63,688 nt of DNA from an uncultured Christensenella sp. (lineage in GTDB: Bacteria; Bacillota; Clostridia; Christensenellales; Pumilibacteraceae), in contig CATLGX010000003.1 of NCBI GenBank assembly GCA_949948785.1, positions 1 to 63,688 of the forward strand. The letters are read 5' to 3'. This document shows, in pieces, positions 9,105 through 18,484 of the stretch (positions within the stretch are counted from its first letter, which is position 1; each line of letters begins with the position of its first letter). The translations under genes and the position numbers were made by a program. The notes under the pieces were generated by a model. It saw only the letters and a list, made by a program, of their open reading frames with translations, was not told the DNA's origin and made no database searches.

Positions 9105-10064
9105 CTAAAAGTCCACGCCGTCGTATTTTTTGGACAAACGGTTTCTGACGAGCATGATTATCGGCGCCCACAGCACCGAGAACATCAAGCCCATAGCCGA
9201 CGCTTTGCCGAAAGTCGTCGGATTGCCCGACGCGGTATCCATAAATATCTTCATTGCGACCGTAATCGCGGCGCCGTCGTTTCCGCCCGTCGCGTTTGTC
9301 AAAAGGTACGGGTGCAGATACAGCGTCAAAACATTGGTCATACCCAAAACGATAAGAGTAACTATCGTCGGCCAAATAAGCGGAACAGTGATACGGGTAA
9401 ACTCTTTCATATACCCCGCGCCGTCTATTCTCGCGCTCTCGAAAAGTTCTTTCGGAATGCGACCTATCGCGCCCGAAAGCAAAACGACGTTATATCCCAG
9501 TCCTGCCCATATACAGTACATGTATATCCACATCTGCGAAGTCGGATACGAAGCGAAAAGGTATCCGCCGCCGTACCCCATAGCTTCCATCATTTTATAT
9601 AGATAGCCGTACGACGGGTCGAGCGGCATTTTAAACGCCATTACGAGCGCGACGATTGGAATAATATTCGGCAGGAAGAATATGACGCGGAATACGTTTG
9701 CGCACGGCATGCCCTTATGCAGAAAATACGAAAAAAGCAATGACAGCGGCAGACTGATAAATATCGTTACCGCGCCGTAACCGAGCGAGTTCAAGAGCAT
9801 TGTCCAGCCGCCGTAGCCGTTGGGCGATTCGTATACGAAAAGCTCCTTGAAAACTTCTATAAAATTATCGAAACCGGCGAACGACGCGTTGCCGTATATA
9901 TCTTCGTACTTGAACGCCATAAGCAGCGAGCCGATATTTATAAACGCCCACGTTATGACAAATTGAAGCACGGGATAAAGCAACAGCACGAATACAAATC
10001 CGTAGTCTTTCAACCGTTTTCCGGTCATGCGTCGGTAACGCCGCCCTGTGTTTACAGCTTCCAT
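9105..10064 (-). CDS. Carbohydrate ABC transporter permease (MalF/UgpA type)
   Basis: A 319-residue permease with about six transmembrane segments and the EAA loop L-F-E-S-A-R-I-D-G-A-G near residue 214. Together with the MalG-like partner it forms the channel of a CUT1 oligosaccharide importer. The gene follows the GH16 gene by 12 bp in the same operon. The substrate cannot be deduced from the permease itself. Confidence 0.92.
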   Translation of the reverse strand: MEAVNTGRRYRRMTGKRLKDYGFVFVLLLYPVLQFVITWAFINIGSLLMAFKYEDIYGNASFAGFDNFIEVFKELFVYESPNGYGGWTMLLNSLGYGAVTIFISLPLSLLFSYFLHKGMPCANVFRVIFFLPNIIPIVALVMAFKMPLDPSYGYLYKMMEAMGYGGGYLFASYPTSQMWIYMYCIWAGLGYNVVLLSGAIGRIPKELFESARIDGAGYMKEFTRITVPLIWPTIVTLIVLGMTNVLTLYLHPYLLTNATGGNDGAAITVAMKIFMDTASGNPTTFGKASAMGLMFSVLWAPIIMLVRNRLSKKYDGVDF

Positions 10065-10076
10065 ACACAGCGCCCC

Positions 10077-11924
10077 CTACATCTTGATTTTCACGTTGTC
10101 CGCATACAGTGTTTTGCCGTATGCGGCGGTAAAGCGTATCTCGATAAACCGCGTGCCCGACGGCGCGGCAATGTTCATGACCGAATGAGTTATCCATTCG
10201 TCGGAATCGGACAGCGCCACAATCTTTTCCGAAATAGGGTCACTGCCTTCGGCTTGCAAAAACGCAATTCTTACCGCGCCCTTGCCTTTAACCGTAGCGG
10301 CTATGCTCAAATACTGCCCGGCGTAAACGCTGTCTATGCTCTGATAAAGCATGCCGCAATCGTTAATCCGCACGCCGCACGTATCTCCCGCGCCTATTGC
10401 CGTCTCCGCAAATACGGGCGGATTGTCGGTCGGATAAATAAACAGTCTTTCGCCGCGCCTGTATTCGACGGTACGCTTTATCGCCTCTTTTGCGGCGGCG
10501 ACCGCGCCCGCGTATTCCGCCGACTGCTTGAACGCCTCAAACGCCGCGTCGTCGTTAAGTTCGGGACGCTCGCCTTTTATAAATTCGTCCGCCGCCGTCG
10601 GATTGACGACGGTAAAATATTCGACTTCGTAATCGGCTCTCGCTTTTTCGTAATCTTCGTCGGAATAAAGATGAGTGCCGTACTTCCAGCCGGAATTGAC
10701 CGCGCCGTTTTCGATATACTCGAAATCGCCGTTCGCTACTTTATTGACTTCCGCAAGCGAAACGGGCTTACTCGGGTATTCGCTTTGCGCCGCATAGCCG
10801 TTTACATTGGGCGTAAACTCATGATACGTCTGATTTTTAAAAGGTATGTAATTGACGTAATCGACCTGCATATAATCGGTTTCGAAATTGGCGTCGCCCA
10901 CAAATCCCGTATTGTTGGGAAACCATACGCCCAGCCACAGCCGCGACTCGTACCACGGCACAAGCTCCTCGTTTATCGCCGTTATCTTGCCGTCGACGTA
11001 GTATATCACAACGCCCGCGTCGGTATTGCGCTCGCGCACTTTGCCGTTGTTCTTGTCCAAAGTATATACGTAACCGTCAGCGTCCGCCAGCTTGTCGGTG
11101 CGCTCGCCGTCCTCGACTATATATCCGTCCCCGTCCACAGTTCTGCCGTCGGGCTTGCCGTCCGCGCCGAGAACGTTCCCCGCCTTATCGACCTTAATTC
11201 TGACATACTCTTCCTGTCCGGGCACCGACGTATACCAGTCGAACCCGTAAGTATGCCATTCTCCGTCGCTCGCAAGCGAAACTGCTCCGCCCGTAATGTC
11301 TGAAAGCACGGTATCTTTGGAAACGCTCTGGTCCTCCGCCCAGTAATTGGTGTTGAGAACTTTGTCAAAGCCCAAAACGCCGCCCGTATGCGTGCCGCCG
11401 GGAAACTCTATATCTATTTCGTGATTGCCTCTCGTCTCGTCGTCGTACGCGAAAGTCCAAAACGCAGAACACGCGCCCAACCTCGGCAGCACTTTCATCT
11501 TTATTTCGAAACGCCCGGGACGGACCTTGAATTTGCTTATCAGCGCGCCGCCCGTCAGCGTTCCGTCCTTGTGCGAGCCTACGCCGCGAACCTCGCCCGC
11601 GGTATAATACGAACCGTTGCCCGTAAACACCAGCTTGCCATCGTCCGTATAATTTACGTTTTCGGGCACTACGCCGCCGTTGCCGTCGCCGCTCACGCCC
11701 CATGCCTGTTTGCCTATGTACCACCTGTCGTAATCGACGCCGTTGTCGAATCCGTCGAACACGGCGCCGTCGTAATCCAGCTCGACGCCGTCGATAACCG
11801 ATAAATCGCCTCCCGCTTTCGGCTTTTCGGCGGGGCGCGTCTCGTCTCCGCACGCAAAAAGCCCCGCGCATGCGAAAGACGCAAGTACGGAAGACAAAAT
11901 CAAAGCAAGACGCTTCTTTCTCAT
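10077..11924 (-). CDS. GH16-family endoglycanase lipoprotein
   Basis: A 615-residue exported lipoprotein (lipobox L-F-A-C, C25). Residues about 50-370 form a concanavalin-like GH16 domain with the signature H-E-I-D-I-E: E169 is the expected nucleophile, D171 the assisting acid, E173 the acid/base. A charged insertion of roughly 60 residues rich in D-G-D-G-Y and D-A-D-G-Y (about 245-305) interrupts the domain. The C-terminal part (about 460-615) looks like a beta-sandwich carbohydrate-binding module. GH16 includes laminarinases, endo-galactanases and mucin O-glycanases, so the substrate is open. It is the first gene of the long operon, with ribosome site GGAGGG. Confidence 0.88.
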   Translation of the reverse strand: MRKKRLALILSSVLASFACAGLFACGDETRPAEKPKAGGDLSVIDGVELDYDGAVFDGFDNGVDYDRWYIGKQAWGVSGDGNGGVVPENVNYTDDGKLVFTGNGSYYTAGEVRGVGSHKDGTLTGGALISKFKVRPGRFEIKMKVLPRLGACSAFWTFAYDDETRGNHEIDIEFPGGTHTGGVLGFDKVLNTNYWAEDQSVSKDTVLSDITGGAVSLASDGEWHTYGFDWYTSVPGQEEYVRIKVDKAGNVLGADGKPDGRTVDGDGYIVEDGERTDKLADADGYVYTLDKNNGKVRERNTDAGVVIYYVDGKITAINEELVPWYESRLWLGVWFPNNTGFVGDANFETDYMQVDYVNYIPFKNQTYHEFTPNVNGYAAQSEYPSKPVSLAEVNKVANGDFEYIENGAVNSGWKYGTHLYSDEDYEKARADYEVEYFTVVNPTAADEFIKGERPELNDDAAFEAFKQSAEYAGAVAAAKEAIKRTVEYRRGERLFIYPTDNPPVFAETAIGAGDTCGVRINDCGMLYQSIDSVYAGQYLSIAATVKGKGAVRIAFLQAEGSDPISEKIVALSDSDEWITHSVMNIAAPSGTRFIEIRFTAAYGKTLYADNVKIKM

Positions 11925-11956
11925 CGCTTATCCCTCCGATTTCATCGGTTTTTTGC

Positions 11957-11985
11957 ATTATAGCACAGTAAACGCATGATTGCAA
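11957..11985 (-). promoter_or_regulatory. Promoter of the GH16-transport-nag operon
   Basis: On the minus strand TTGCAA (11985-11980), a 17-bp spacer and a perfect TATAAT (11962-11957) sit about 30 bp before the GH16 start. It reads away from the promoter of the binding-protein gene, so the roughly 170 bp between them is the likely control region for both units. Confidence 0.8.
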
Positions 11986-12118
11986 TAGGTTTTTTAAAAA
12001 AATCTTATATTTTTTAAATTTATTAAAAAAGTCCGAATAATGCCTTATCCGCGTCTTTTTATATCCGCAAACGCCGCCTTTCCGTCATAGAAGCGCCGTA
12101 ATTGGTCATAAAAGCGTA

Positions 12119-12160
12119 AATATGCTCTATTTTGCTCTATATATTTTTGAAAAGCATATT
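12119..12160. repeat. Inverted and direct repeats in the divergent sugar-locus control region
   Basis: AATATGCT at 12119-12126 and its reverse complement AGCATATT at 12153-12160 form a spaced inverted repeat whose centres are about 34 bp apart, close to three helical turns. Inside it the octamer TGCTCTAT occurs twice (12123-12130 and 12133-12140), 10 bp apart. The right arm runs into the -35 box of the binding-protein promoter. Candidate site for the ROK regulator; inference from position only. Confidence 0.45.
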
Positions 12161-12187
12161 GACAAAACGCAAATCTTGTGATATAAT
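12159..12187 (+). promoter_or_regulatory. Strong sigma-A promoter of the binding-protein gene
   Basis: Perfect TTGACA (12159-12164), 17-bp spacer and perfect TATAAT (12182-12187). The transcript has a leader of about 35 nt with a GGGAGGG ribosome site (12217-12223) before the ATG at 12229. A fully consensus promoter next to repeats implies strong expression held down by a repressor. Confidence 0.88.
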
Positions 12188-12228
12188 CAGCTCATTATTT
12201 AACAAAGTTAAAAAATGGGAGGGCAAAT

Positions 12229-13680
12229 ATGAAGAAAATAGGAGCGAAACTGCTCGCGGCGGCTGTCGCGGTTACTGCGGTCGCCATGCCGCTTACGGCG
12301 TGCGGCGGCACGGAAAACGACCCCAACACGCTCAATATTATTTGTCTCGACAAGGGCTACGGCACCGAATGGATAAACACTATCGCCGATAAATACAAAG
12401 AAATCAGCGGTAAAAAGGTAAAGCTGACGGCAAGCGCTGACGCGGCGTCCACCGTTTCTTCGCACATGGCGAGCAGCAACAATATCGACGACCTTTATAT
12501 AAACGTCGGAAGCAACTGGAAGTCTTACGCCGCGCGCGGAAAATTCGCCGCGCTCGACGATATAATGGACGAGCCCGTAACCGAGCCCGACGGGTCGGCT
12601 TCCGCTTCGACGGCAACGGTAAGAGAGCGAGTTCTCGGCGACTATGCCGAATCCTTGGACTTTCCCGACCGCAACGGCAATCTTCACACCTACCGCCTGC
12701 CTTGGACGGCGGGCGTCGGCGGCATTTATTATAACGCCGTGCTGTTCGAAGAATACGGCTGGAATGTGCCGACGACGCAGGACGAGCTTGTAGCGCTGTG
12801 CAAGACCATACGCGAAGACCCGCTCGCCACCGTCCCCGGCTCCACTACAAAGATTGCGCCTTTCGTATATACGGGACAGAACACCGACTACTTCGATTAC
12901 CTCGTATATACCTGGTGGGGACAGCTTGCGGGCAGAGACGCAATCAAGGAATTTTGCAAGTTCTCCTCTCCCGACAACTACGACGTGTCCAAAAATGCGA
13001 CGTTCGCGCACCTCAAAACGGCGACCGAAGCCTGGTACGAGATATTCGGCAATTCGCAAAACTACGTCAGCTACAATACAAACCACGACGCACAGCGCGA
13101 ATTCGCCAACGGCAAAGCGGCGATGATGATAAACGGCGACTGGCTGTACAACGAGATTCTCGACCTGAAAATGAACACCGCGGGCAAGTTCGAGCTTGCG
13201 CTCATGAAAACGCCCGCCATCGACGGAGCGCTTCACGACATATCATACACAATCGGCGAGGACCAGTACATAGCCATTCCGAAAAGCTCTACCAAAAAGG
13301 ACATGGCAAAAGACTTTATCAAGCTCATGATAAGCGATTGGGGCTGCAAAGTATTTGCCGAAGAGGCGCACGGCGTTCTCGCATACACGGGGTCGCTCTC
13401 GGTGTCCACTGCGGATAAATTCATGACCAATATCATAGACGTCAAAAATCAATACGACGGCGCGTTTACCGACTATCCGCCCGTCAAGGATATCGAAAAT
13501 CCGCATAAGAGCACGGCGATGCTCAACCTCAACGACAAAGTCAATTGCTGGGGTACGAGCGCGTATCGCCCGTTCAACAACCTTTTGAGCGGAAAAACGG
13601 ACGTAAACAAGTGCTTCAACACACTCAAAGACGGCGTAAAAAACCAGTGGCAGAGCTGGAAAAAGGAAATCGGAATCTAA
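12229..13680 (+). CDS. Carbohydrate ABC transporter solute-binding lipoprotein
   Basis: A 483-residue extracellular binding protein. Signal peptide with lipobox L-T-A-C (C25), then a cluster B type (MalE-like) fold: an N-terminal strand N-I-I-C-L-D and the region P-W-T-A-G-V-G-G-I-Y-Y-N near 160, which resembles the hinge stretch of this family. It delivers the sugar to the permease pair encoded divergently. The sequence is rich in tryptophan and tyrosine in the expected ligand region. Followed after a 75-bp gap with two hairpins by the phosphorylase gene. Confidence 0.9.
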   Translation: MKKIGAKLLAAAVAVTAVAMPLTACGGTENDPNTLNIICLDKGYGTEWINTIADKYKEISGKKVKLTASADAASTVSSHMASSNNIDDLYINVGSNWKSYAARGKFAALDDIMDEPVTEPDGSASASTATVRERVLGDYAESLDFPDRNGNLHTYRLPWTAGVGGIYYNAVLFEEYGWNVPTTQDELVALCKTIREDPLATVPGSTTKIAPFVYTGQNTDYFDYLVYTWWGQLAGRDAIKEFCKFSSPDNYDVSKNATFAHLKTATEAWYEIFGNSQNYVSYNTNHDAQREFANGKAAMMINGDWLYNEILDLKMNTAGKFELALMKTPAIDGALHDISYTIGEDQYIAIPKSSTKKDMAKDFIKLMISDWGCKVFAEEAHGVLAYTGSLSVSTADKFMTNIIDVKNQYDGAFTDYPPVKDIENPHKSTAMLNLNDKVNCWGTSAYRPFNNLLSGKTDVNKCFNTLKDGVKNQWQSWKKEIGI

Positions 13681-13696
13681 TTCGGCAGCCCTTCCC

Positions 13697-13726
13697 GCTC
13701 CTTTGAACGGAGCGCCGCAATGCGGC
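13697..13726 (+). other. Tandem hairpins between binding-protein and phosphorylase genes
   Basis: GCTCC/GGAGC (13697-13701 with 13709-13713) is followed at once by GCCGC-AAT-GCGGC (13714-13726). There is no T-tract, so these are not a classic terminator. Such hairpins often protect the abundant binding-protein mRNA from 3' decay and lower expression of the next gene. The second hairpin recurs exactly at 18564-18576. Confidence 0.55.
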
Positions 13727-13755
13727 ATGTCCTTTCACTTTAACTTGATAACGCT

Positions 13756-16287
13756 ATGCTAAAAGAAACGATACTCGATTTTGTGCGCTTCGAGCGCAAA
13801 CTTGCGGAAGACGCCGAATACGCAAAGGCGCACGCCTTGCCCGAAAAATGTTTTTTCCGAGACGACGGCACGGTGCTTTGCTACCCCCGCGCTATCGGCG
13901 CGAGCCGTTACCCGTATGCTCACGACGGTTTTACGCTGTGGGCGTATTCGTCGGGCTACATATCTCTCAACGAAAGCACTTACTACTTCATCCTCCCCGC
14001 AGAAGAGGGAAAGCAACCGTACGCCGCGTTTTTCGGCGGCATAAAGGACGGGCGCGGCGACGGTTTCTTTCCGATATCCATAACGGGAGTCGCGCGGCAA
14101 GCGACCGAAAAAGTCAAACGTTTTACGGTCTACACGCCTGCCGCCGCTTACTACATAACGCAGGCGGACGGCATAATATTTTATGTGCGGGTATTCGTAT
14201 CGACGGACAAAAAAGCGATTTTCACCGTCGGCGCAATCAATGCCGAAAAAACGCGCCGACAATGCTATCTTTCGACGTACATAAACGCGCTCTGCATGCA
14301 CGCCGCGGCGGAAAACTTCGAAACAAAATGGTTCAAGCAATGCAATCTTACTGACGACGGCTTTGTTTTCGAAAGCGTCGAGAACATCGACAGAACGCAC
14401 AAAATTAAAAATTACGGCGGAATATCCCGCACGGTATCGGCAGATGTAGACTATGCGGAACACACCTGTTCGCGCGCGGACTATGCCGGCGGTTCTTCTC
14501 AGTCCGTAACATGCGCAACGCCGCTTTTCACGGGGCACTTCGAAAAACAGCCGACGGTGTGCAGATTCGGCGACACTGCGGCGGCGGGAGACATATACGC
14601 AATAACGCTCGACGCAGAGGCTGACGCACGCATTGATTACGTGCTGACGGCGGGCTTCGACAAGTCCGAAGTTTTCGCGCCGATGCCGCGCGACTACGCC
14701 GAAAAATGTTTTGAAAACGCGATTGCGGCGCAAAAAGCGCGCGCTCTCTCGCCCACCGCAATGACGGTTAAATTCGGCGACGTTAAAAACGTCAAAGGCG
14801 AAGCGCTCACGCAATTCTTCTCTCACGTAGTCCGTCAGGTCGAGTTCGCCGCGCTCGCAAAAAACAGCGGCGTTTCGCTTCTCGGCGTGCGCGACGTAGT
14901 ACAGCAGCTCGAAGCGGCGCTCATATGGACGCCGAAAAAATGCCGCGCAAAGTTTTTGGAACTTCTCGGATTTATCGACCCGAGCGGCAGACCGCCGCGG
15001 CAGTATTCTCTGCCCGCGCCGGGCGCGCTGCCCGAAACGGACACGCGCGCGTTTATAGACCAAGGCGTTTGGATTATTTCGGCAATGCACACGTATCTGG
15101 CGTATACCGACGACAAGAGCATACTCGACGAAGAATGCGGCTACTATAAAATCGTCGGAAAGAACCGCGTCAAAGCTACGCCCGAACGCGACACCGTATA
15201 CGACCATCTATGCCGCATTGCCGACTATCTCGTAAGCAATATCGACACGGAAACGGGGTGTCTGCGCGCACTGTACGGCGATTGGAACGACGCGCTCGAC
15301 GGACTGGGCGTTTCGCTTGACAAAGACAAAGAATTCGGTTCGGGCGTATCGGTCATGGCGTCGTTACAGCTTTACGAAAATCTCGGCGAAATGCTCGATA
15401 TTTTCTCCAAGTACGGCGACCGACACGATAAGACGCGCGCGTACGAAAGCGCGAAAAAGACGCTCGAAACGGGGCTTAAACGCCATGCAATCGTGCAAAA
15501 CGACGGCGTGCGGAAAATCCTGCACGGCTGGGGCGACAAAAAGTCATACACCGTCGGGGGCTTTTGCGACGTCGACGGCAAGTCCCGCGACACGCTCACC
15601 GCAAGCGCATTCTTTGTGATTTCGGGCGCGTATCTGTGGGATAAGAGCATAAAACGCGATATACTTTCGGGCTTTTCCCGTCTCGACGGCAAGTACGGAC
15701 TTAAAACTTTCGAGCCGTATTTCGCCGAAGATGCGAAGGGAGTGGGGCGCATCGTCGACCTTCCGAAAGGCACGGCGGAAAACGCCGCCGTCTACGTACA
15801 CGCCGCCATGTTCGGCATATGGGCGCTGTTTTTAACGGGCGAAAGCGAGGAGGCGTGGCGACAGCTTTTGAAGATACTTCCGCTCACGCACGACCGCATA
15901 ACCACTACGCCCTTTGTCATGAGCAACAGCTACTGCCACAACGAAGAACTCGGTATCGACGGCGAATCGATGAGCGACTGGTTCACGGGAAGCGCAAACG
16001 CACTCGTCAAAGCGATTGTAAGGTACGTGTTCGGCATCGTTCCGGCTCTCGACGGACTTTACGTCTCGCCCGCCGTTTACATGCCGACGGAAAGCGCCGA
16101 GATTTCGCTGTCCGTCAAGGGCAAGCGCATAACGCTCGAATACGATAAGCGCGGGCGCGGCGCACGCACAATATCCGTAAACGGCATAGCCGCCGAAACC
16201 TTTCCCCATCCGTCGTCGGACGCGCCGACAGTGTTCATACCGGCCGCAGAGCTTAAAGACGGTACTGTCATACTCGTTACCGATTAA
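13756..16287 (+). CDS. GH94-family disaccharide phosphorylase
   Basis: An 843-residue cytoplasmic enzyme of the glycosyltransferase-36/GH94 type that cleaves a beta-linked disaccharide with phosphate. It has an N-terminal beta-sandwich (about 1-290), a linker helix region and an (alpha/alpha)6 barrel with the family motif G-D-W-N-D-A-L-D (D509, D512), which holds the general acid. The late stretch S-D-W-F-T-G-S-A is also typical. Members act on cellobiose, laminaribiose or chitobiose; residues cannot decide here. Neighbouring mutase, nagB and nagA favour release of GlcNAc-1-P. No good ribosome site precedes the ATG, so the start is moderately sure. Confidence 0.82.
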   Translation: MLKETILDFVRFERKLAEDAEYAKAHALPEKCFFRDDGTVLCYPRAIGASRYPYAHDGFTLWAYSSGYISLNESTYYFILPAEEGKQPYAAFFGGIKDGRGDGFFPISITGVARQATEKVKRFTVYTPAAAYYITQADGIIFYVRVFVSTDKKAIFTVGAINAEKTRRQCYLSTYINALCMHAAAENFETKWFKQCNLTDDGFVFESVENIDRTHKIKNYGGISRTVSADVDYAEHTCSRADYAGGSSQSVTCATPLFTGHFEKQPTVCRFGDTAAAGDIYAITLDAEADARIDYVLTAGFDKSEVFAPMPRDYAEKCFENAIAAQKARALSPTAMTVKFGDVKNVKGEALTQFFSHVVRQVEFAALAKNSGVSLLGVRDVVQQLEAALIWTPKKCRAKFLELLGFIDPSGRPPRQYSLPAPGALPETDTRAFIDQGVWIISAMHTYLAYTDDKSILDEECGYYKIVGKNRVKATPERDTVYDHLCRIADYLVSNIDTETGCLRALYGDWNDALDGLGVSLDKDKEFGSGVSVMASLQLYENLGEMLDIFSKYGDRHDKTRAYESAKKTLETGLKRHAIVQNDGVRKILHGWGDKKSYTVGGFCDVDGKSRDTLTASAFFVISGAYLWDKSIKRDILSGFSRLDGKYGLKTFEPYFAEDAKGVGRIVDLPKGTAENAAVYVHAAMFGIWALFLTGESEEAWRQLLKILPLTHDRITTTPFVMSNSYCHNEELGIDGESMSDWFTGSANALVKAIVRYVFGIVPALDGLYVSPAVYMPTESAEISLSVKGKRITLEYDKRGRGARTISVNGIAAETFPHPSSDAPTVFIPAAELKDGTVILVTD

Positions 16288-16339
16288 AACTCTAATGCAA
16301 TTTTAATCTGCGCCGCATGTCGGTTTAATATTCGGGCTA

Positions 16340-16369
16340 TATAATTGCGGTATAAAAACAATCGGAGGT
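16340..16369 (+). promoter_or_regulatory. -10 box and ribosome site of the small membrane protein
   Basis: TATAAT at 16340-16345 and GGAGGT at 16364-16369. No convincing -35 is seen upstream. The ribosome site fixes the ATG at 16375 rather than the upstream in-frame codon at 16345, which lies inside the -10 region. Confidence 0.55.
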
Positions 16370-16374
16370 CTGAT

Positions 16375-16692
16375 ATGAGACGGGAAAGAAAAATCGACCA
16401 ATTTTTATCCGTGATAGTGTTGCTGCTGTACGTAGTGGTAATCACAATCAAATGGATAATGATTTACAATTCGGTGCCCGACGCCGCGGTTACGGCGATA
16501 AGCATTATCGGCACGGTAATACAGTGCCTTATGATTTGCGTGGTGCTGTACAACGCGCTCGGCTGGACGGGCAATATCATTTTCAAAATAATATTCATTA
16601 TCGTCGCCGCTTTCGCAATCGTAAGTTCCATACTCGTATGGGTACCCGCAATCAAAGAAGTGTTTATTCAGTATCACATCCCCGTAATTTAA
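16375..16692 (+). CDS. Small membrane protein, three predicted transmembrane segments
   Basis: A 105-residue protein: a charged start (M-R-R-E-R-K), then hydrophobic segments at about 11-30, 37-58 and 65-88. No family recognised and no polar motif conserved enough to name. It has its own -10 box, a strong ribosome site and a terminator, so it is a single-gene unit between the sugar locus and ilvD. Confidence 0.6.
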   Translation: MRRERKIDQFLSVIVLLLYVVVITIKWIMIYNSVPDAAVTAISIIGTVIQCLMICVVLYNALGWTGNIIFKIIFIIVAAFAIVSSILVWVPAIKEVFIQYHIPVI

Positions 16693-16711
16693 CGAAAAAA
16701 CATATTTTTCG

Positions 16712-16741
16712 AGCGCCGAATTGCGTATTCGGCGCTTTTTT
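16712..16741 (+). terminator. Rho-independent terminator
   Basis: Perfect 10-bp stem AGCGCCGAAT/ATTCGGCGCT (16712-16721 with 16727-16736), 5-nt loop, followed by TTTTTT. It ends the small membrane-protein transcript before the ilvD promoter. Confidence 0.93.
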
Positions 16742-16764
16742 ATGCAACAAAAAGGCTATTAAAA

Positions 16765-16793
16765 TTGACAATTACGGCATATTGTGTTAAACT
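16765..16793 (+). promoter_or_regulatory. Promoter of ilvD
   Basis: TTGACA (16765-16770), 17-bp spacer, TAAACT (16788-16793). The leader to the ATG at 16823 is only about 25 nt, so there is no room for a T-box or other riboswitch before ilvD. Confidence 0.8.
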
Positions 16794-16822
16794 AATCAAA
16801 ATACAATTCACGGGAAGTACAC

Positions 16823-18484
16823 ATGTCTCAAGAACTCCGCACGGCAATGGAAAAAGCGCCTCAACGCGCTCTGCTCAAAGCGCTCGGTCTCACCGACGAC
16901 GAAATCGATAAACCGCTCATCGCCATAGTTTCCGCAAAATCGGAAATAGTGCCCGGACACATACACCTCGACCGCATCACGGAAGCGGTAAAAGCGGGCA
17001 TTTACGCGGGCGGGTGCACGCCTGTCGTTGTGCCCAGCATCGGCGTTTGCGACGGGCTCGCGATGGGACACGGCGGCATGCGCTATTCCCTGCCCTCGCG
17101 CGAGCTTATTGCCGACAGCGTGGAAACGATGCTCATAGGACACGCGTTCGACGGCGCGGTATTCGTGCCCAACTGCGACAAGATAGTCCCCGGCATGCTC
17201 ATGGGCGCGGCGCGAGTAAATATCCCGTCGATATTCGTTTCGGGCGGACCGATGCTCAGCGGCAAGCTCGGCGGAAAGAAAATCAGCTTTTCTTCCGTAT
17301 ACGAAGGCATTGGCGCGGTAAAGAGCGGCAAGATGAGCCTTAACGAACTTACCGCCGTCGAAAACGCCGCCTGCCCCGGTTGCGGAAGCTGTTGCGGCAT
17401 GTACACAGCCAACTCTCTCAACTGTCTGTTGGAGGCTCTCGGTATGGCGTTGCCGTACAACGGCACGGCGCTTGCCGTAGCTGCCGACCGCATACGCCTC
17501 GCAAAACGCGCGGGCGAAGCGGCGTGCAAGCTCGTGCGCGAAGCCGTTACGCCGCGCATGATTATGACAAAACGCGCGTTTACGAACGCGCTCGCGCTCG
17601 ATATGGCGCTCGGAGCGTCCACCAACACGTTACTGCATCTTTTCGCAATTGCCGCCGAGTGCAACATTGCGCTCGACCTCGACCTCGTGCAAAGCATTTC
17701 CGACAAAACGCCGACGCTGTGCAAACTCTCGCCCTCGTGCGAAACCGATATGGAAGACCTCGGACTTGCGGGAGGCGTTCCGGCAGTATTGCACGAGCTT
17801 GCGAAAAAAGGCCTTGTAGACGGCTCGGCGCACACCGTGCACAACTGCGCGCTCGCCGACGATTACGAGCATGCGCACGTGCTGAACGAAAACGTAATAC
17901 ATAAAATAGACAATCCGTTATCCCCCGTCGGCGGCATTGCCGTACTCAAAGGCAACCTTGCCGAACAAGGCGCGGTGGTCAAGCGCTCGGCAGTTGCCGA
18001 ATCGATGCTCGTATTCGGCGGCAAAGCCAAGTGCTTCAACTGCGAAGAGGACGCCGTCGCCGCAATCTATTCGGGCAGAATACAAAAAGGCGACGCGATT
18101 GTCATACGCTACGAAGGTCCCGCAGGCGGTCCGGGAATGCGCGAGATGCTCTCGCCCACTTCCGCACTCGTAGGCATGGGACTCGACAAAGACGTCGCGC
18201 TTATTACGGACGGCAGATTTTCGGGCGCGACGCGCGGCGCGGCAATCGGACACGTAAGCCCCGAAGCCGCCGAGGGCGGTAAAATCGCGCTCGTTGCCGA
18301 CGGCGACATAATCAAGATAGACATTCCGAACGGCAGAATAACTCTCGACGTCCCCGCAAAAACCCTCGATGCCCGCCGCAAAAAACTGCGCCCGCACGAC
18401 ACCGACGTTTCGGGCTGGCTATTGCGCTATCAAAACCTCGTTACCTCCGCCGCAACGGGCGCCGTAATGAAAAAGAAATTTTAG
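16823..18484 (+). CDS. ilvD: Dihydroxy-acid dehydratase
   Basis: A 553-residue enzyme making 2-keto-isovalerate and 2-keto-3-methylvalerate in valine and isoleucine synthesis. Iron-sulfur and metal motifs are visible: N-C-D-K-I-V-P-G near 117 and [15 protein letters not shown] near 190, plus the late G-P-x-G-x-P-G-M-R-E and G-R-F-S-G stretches. Full family length. First gene of the ilvD-leuCDB cluster; ilvC lies 29 kb away on the other strand. Confidence 0.97.
   Translation: MSQELRTAMEKAPQRALLKALGLTDDEIDKPLIAIVSAKSEIVPGHIHLDRITEAVKAGIYAGGCTPVVVPSIGVCDGLAMGHGGMRYSLPSRELIADSVETMLIGHAFDGAVFVPNCDKIVPGMLMGAARVNIPSIFVSGGPMLSGKLGGKKISFSSVYEGIGAVKSGKMSLNELTAVENAACPGCGSCCGMYTANSLNCLLEALGMALPYNGTALAVAADRIRLAKRAGEAACKLVREAVTPRMIMTKRAFTNALALDMALGASTNTLLHLFAIAAECNIALDLDLVQSISDKTPTLCKLSPSCETDMEDLGLAGGVPAVLHELAKKGLVDGSAHTVHNCALADDYEHAHVLNENVIHKIDNPLSPVGGIAVLKGNLAEQGAVVKRSAVAESMLVFGGKAKCFNCEEDAVAAIYSGRIQKGDAIVIRYEGPAGGPGMREMLSPTSALVGMGLDKDVALITDGRFSGATRGAAIGHVSPEAAEGGKIALVADGDIIKIDIPNGRITLDVPAKTLDARRKKLRPHDTDVSGWLLRYQNLVTSAATGAVMKKKF

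Noticed and set aside
16741..16822. T-box or other riboswitch before ilvD
   Set aside because: The distance from the promoter to the start codon is only about 25 nt after the -10 box, too short for such elements.
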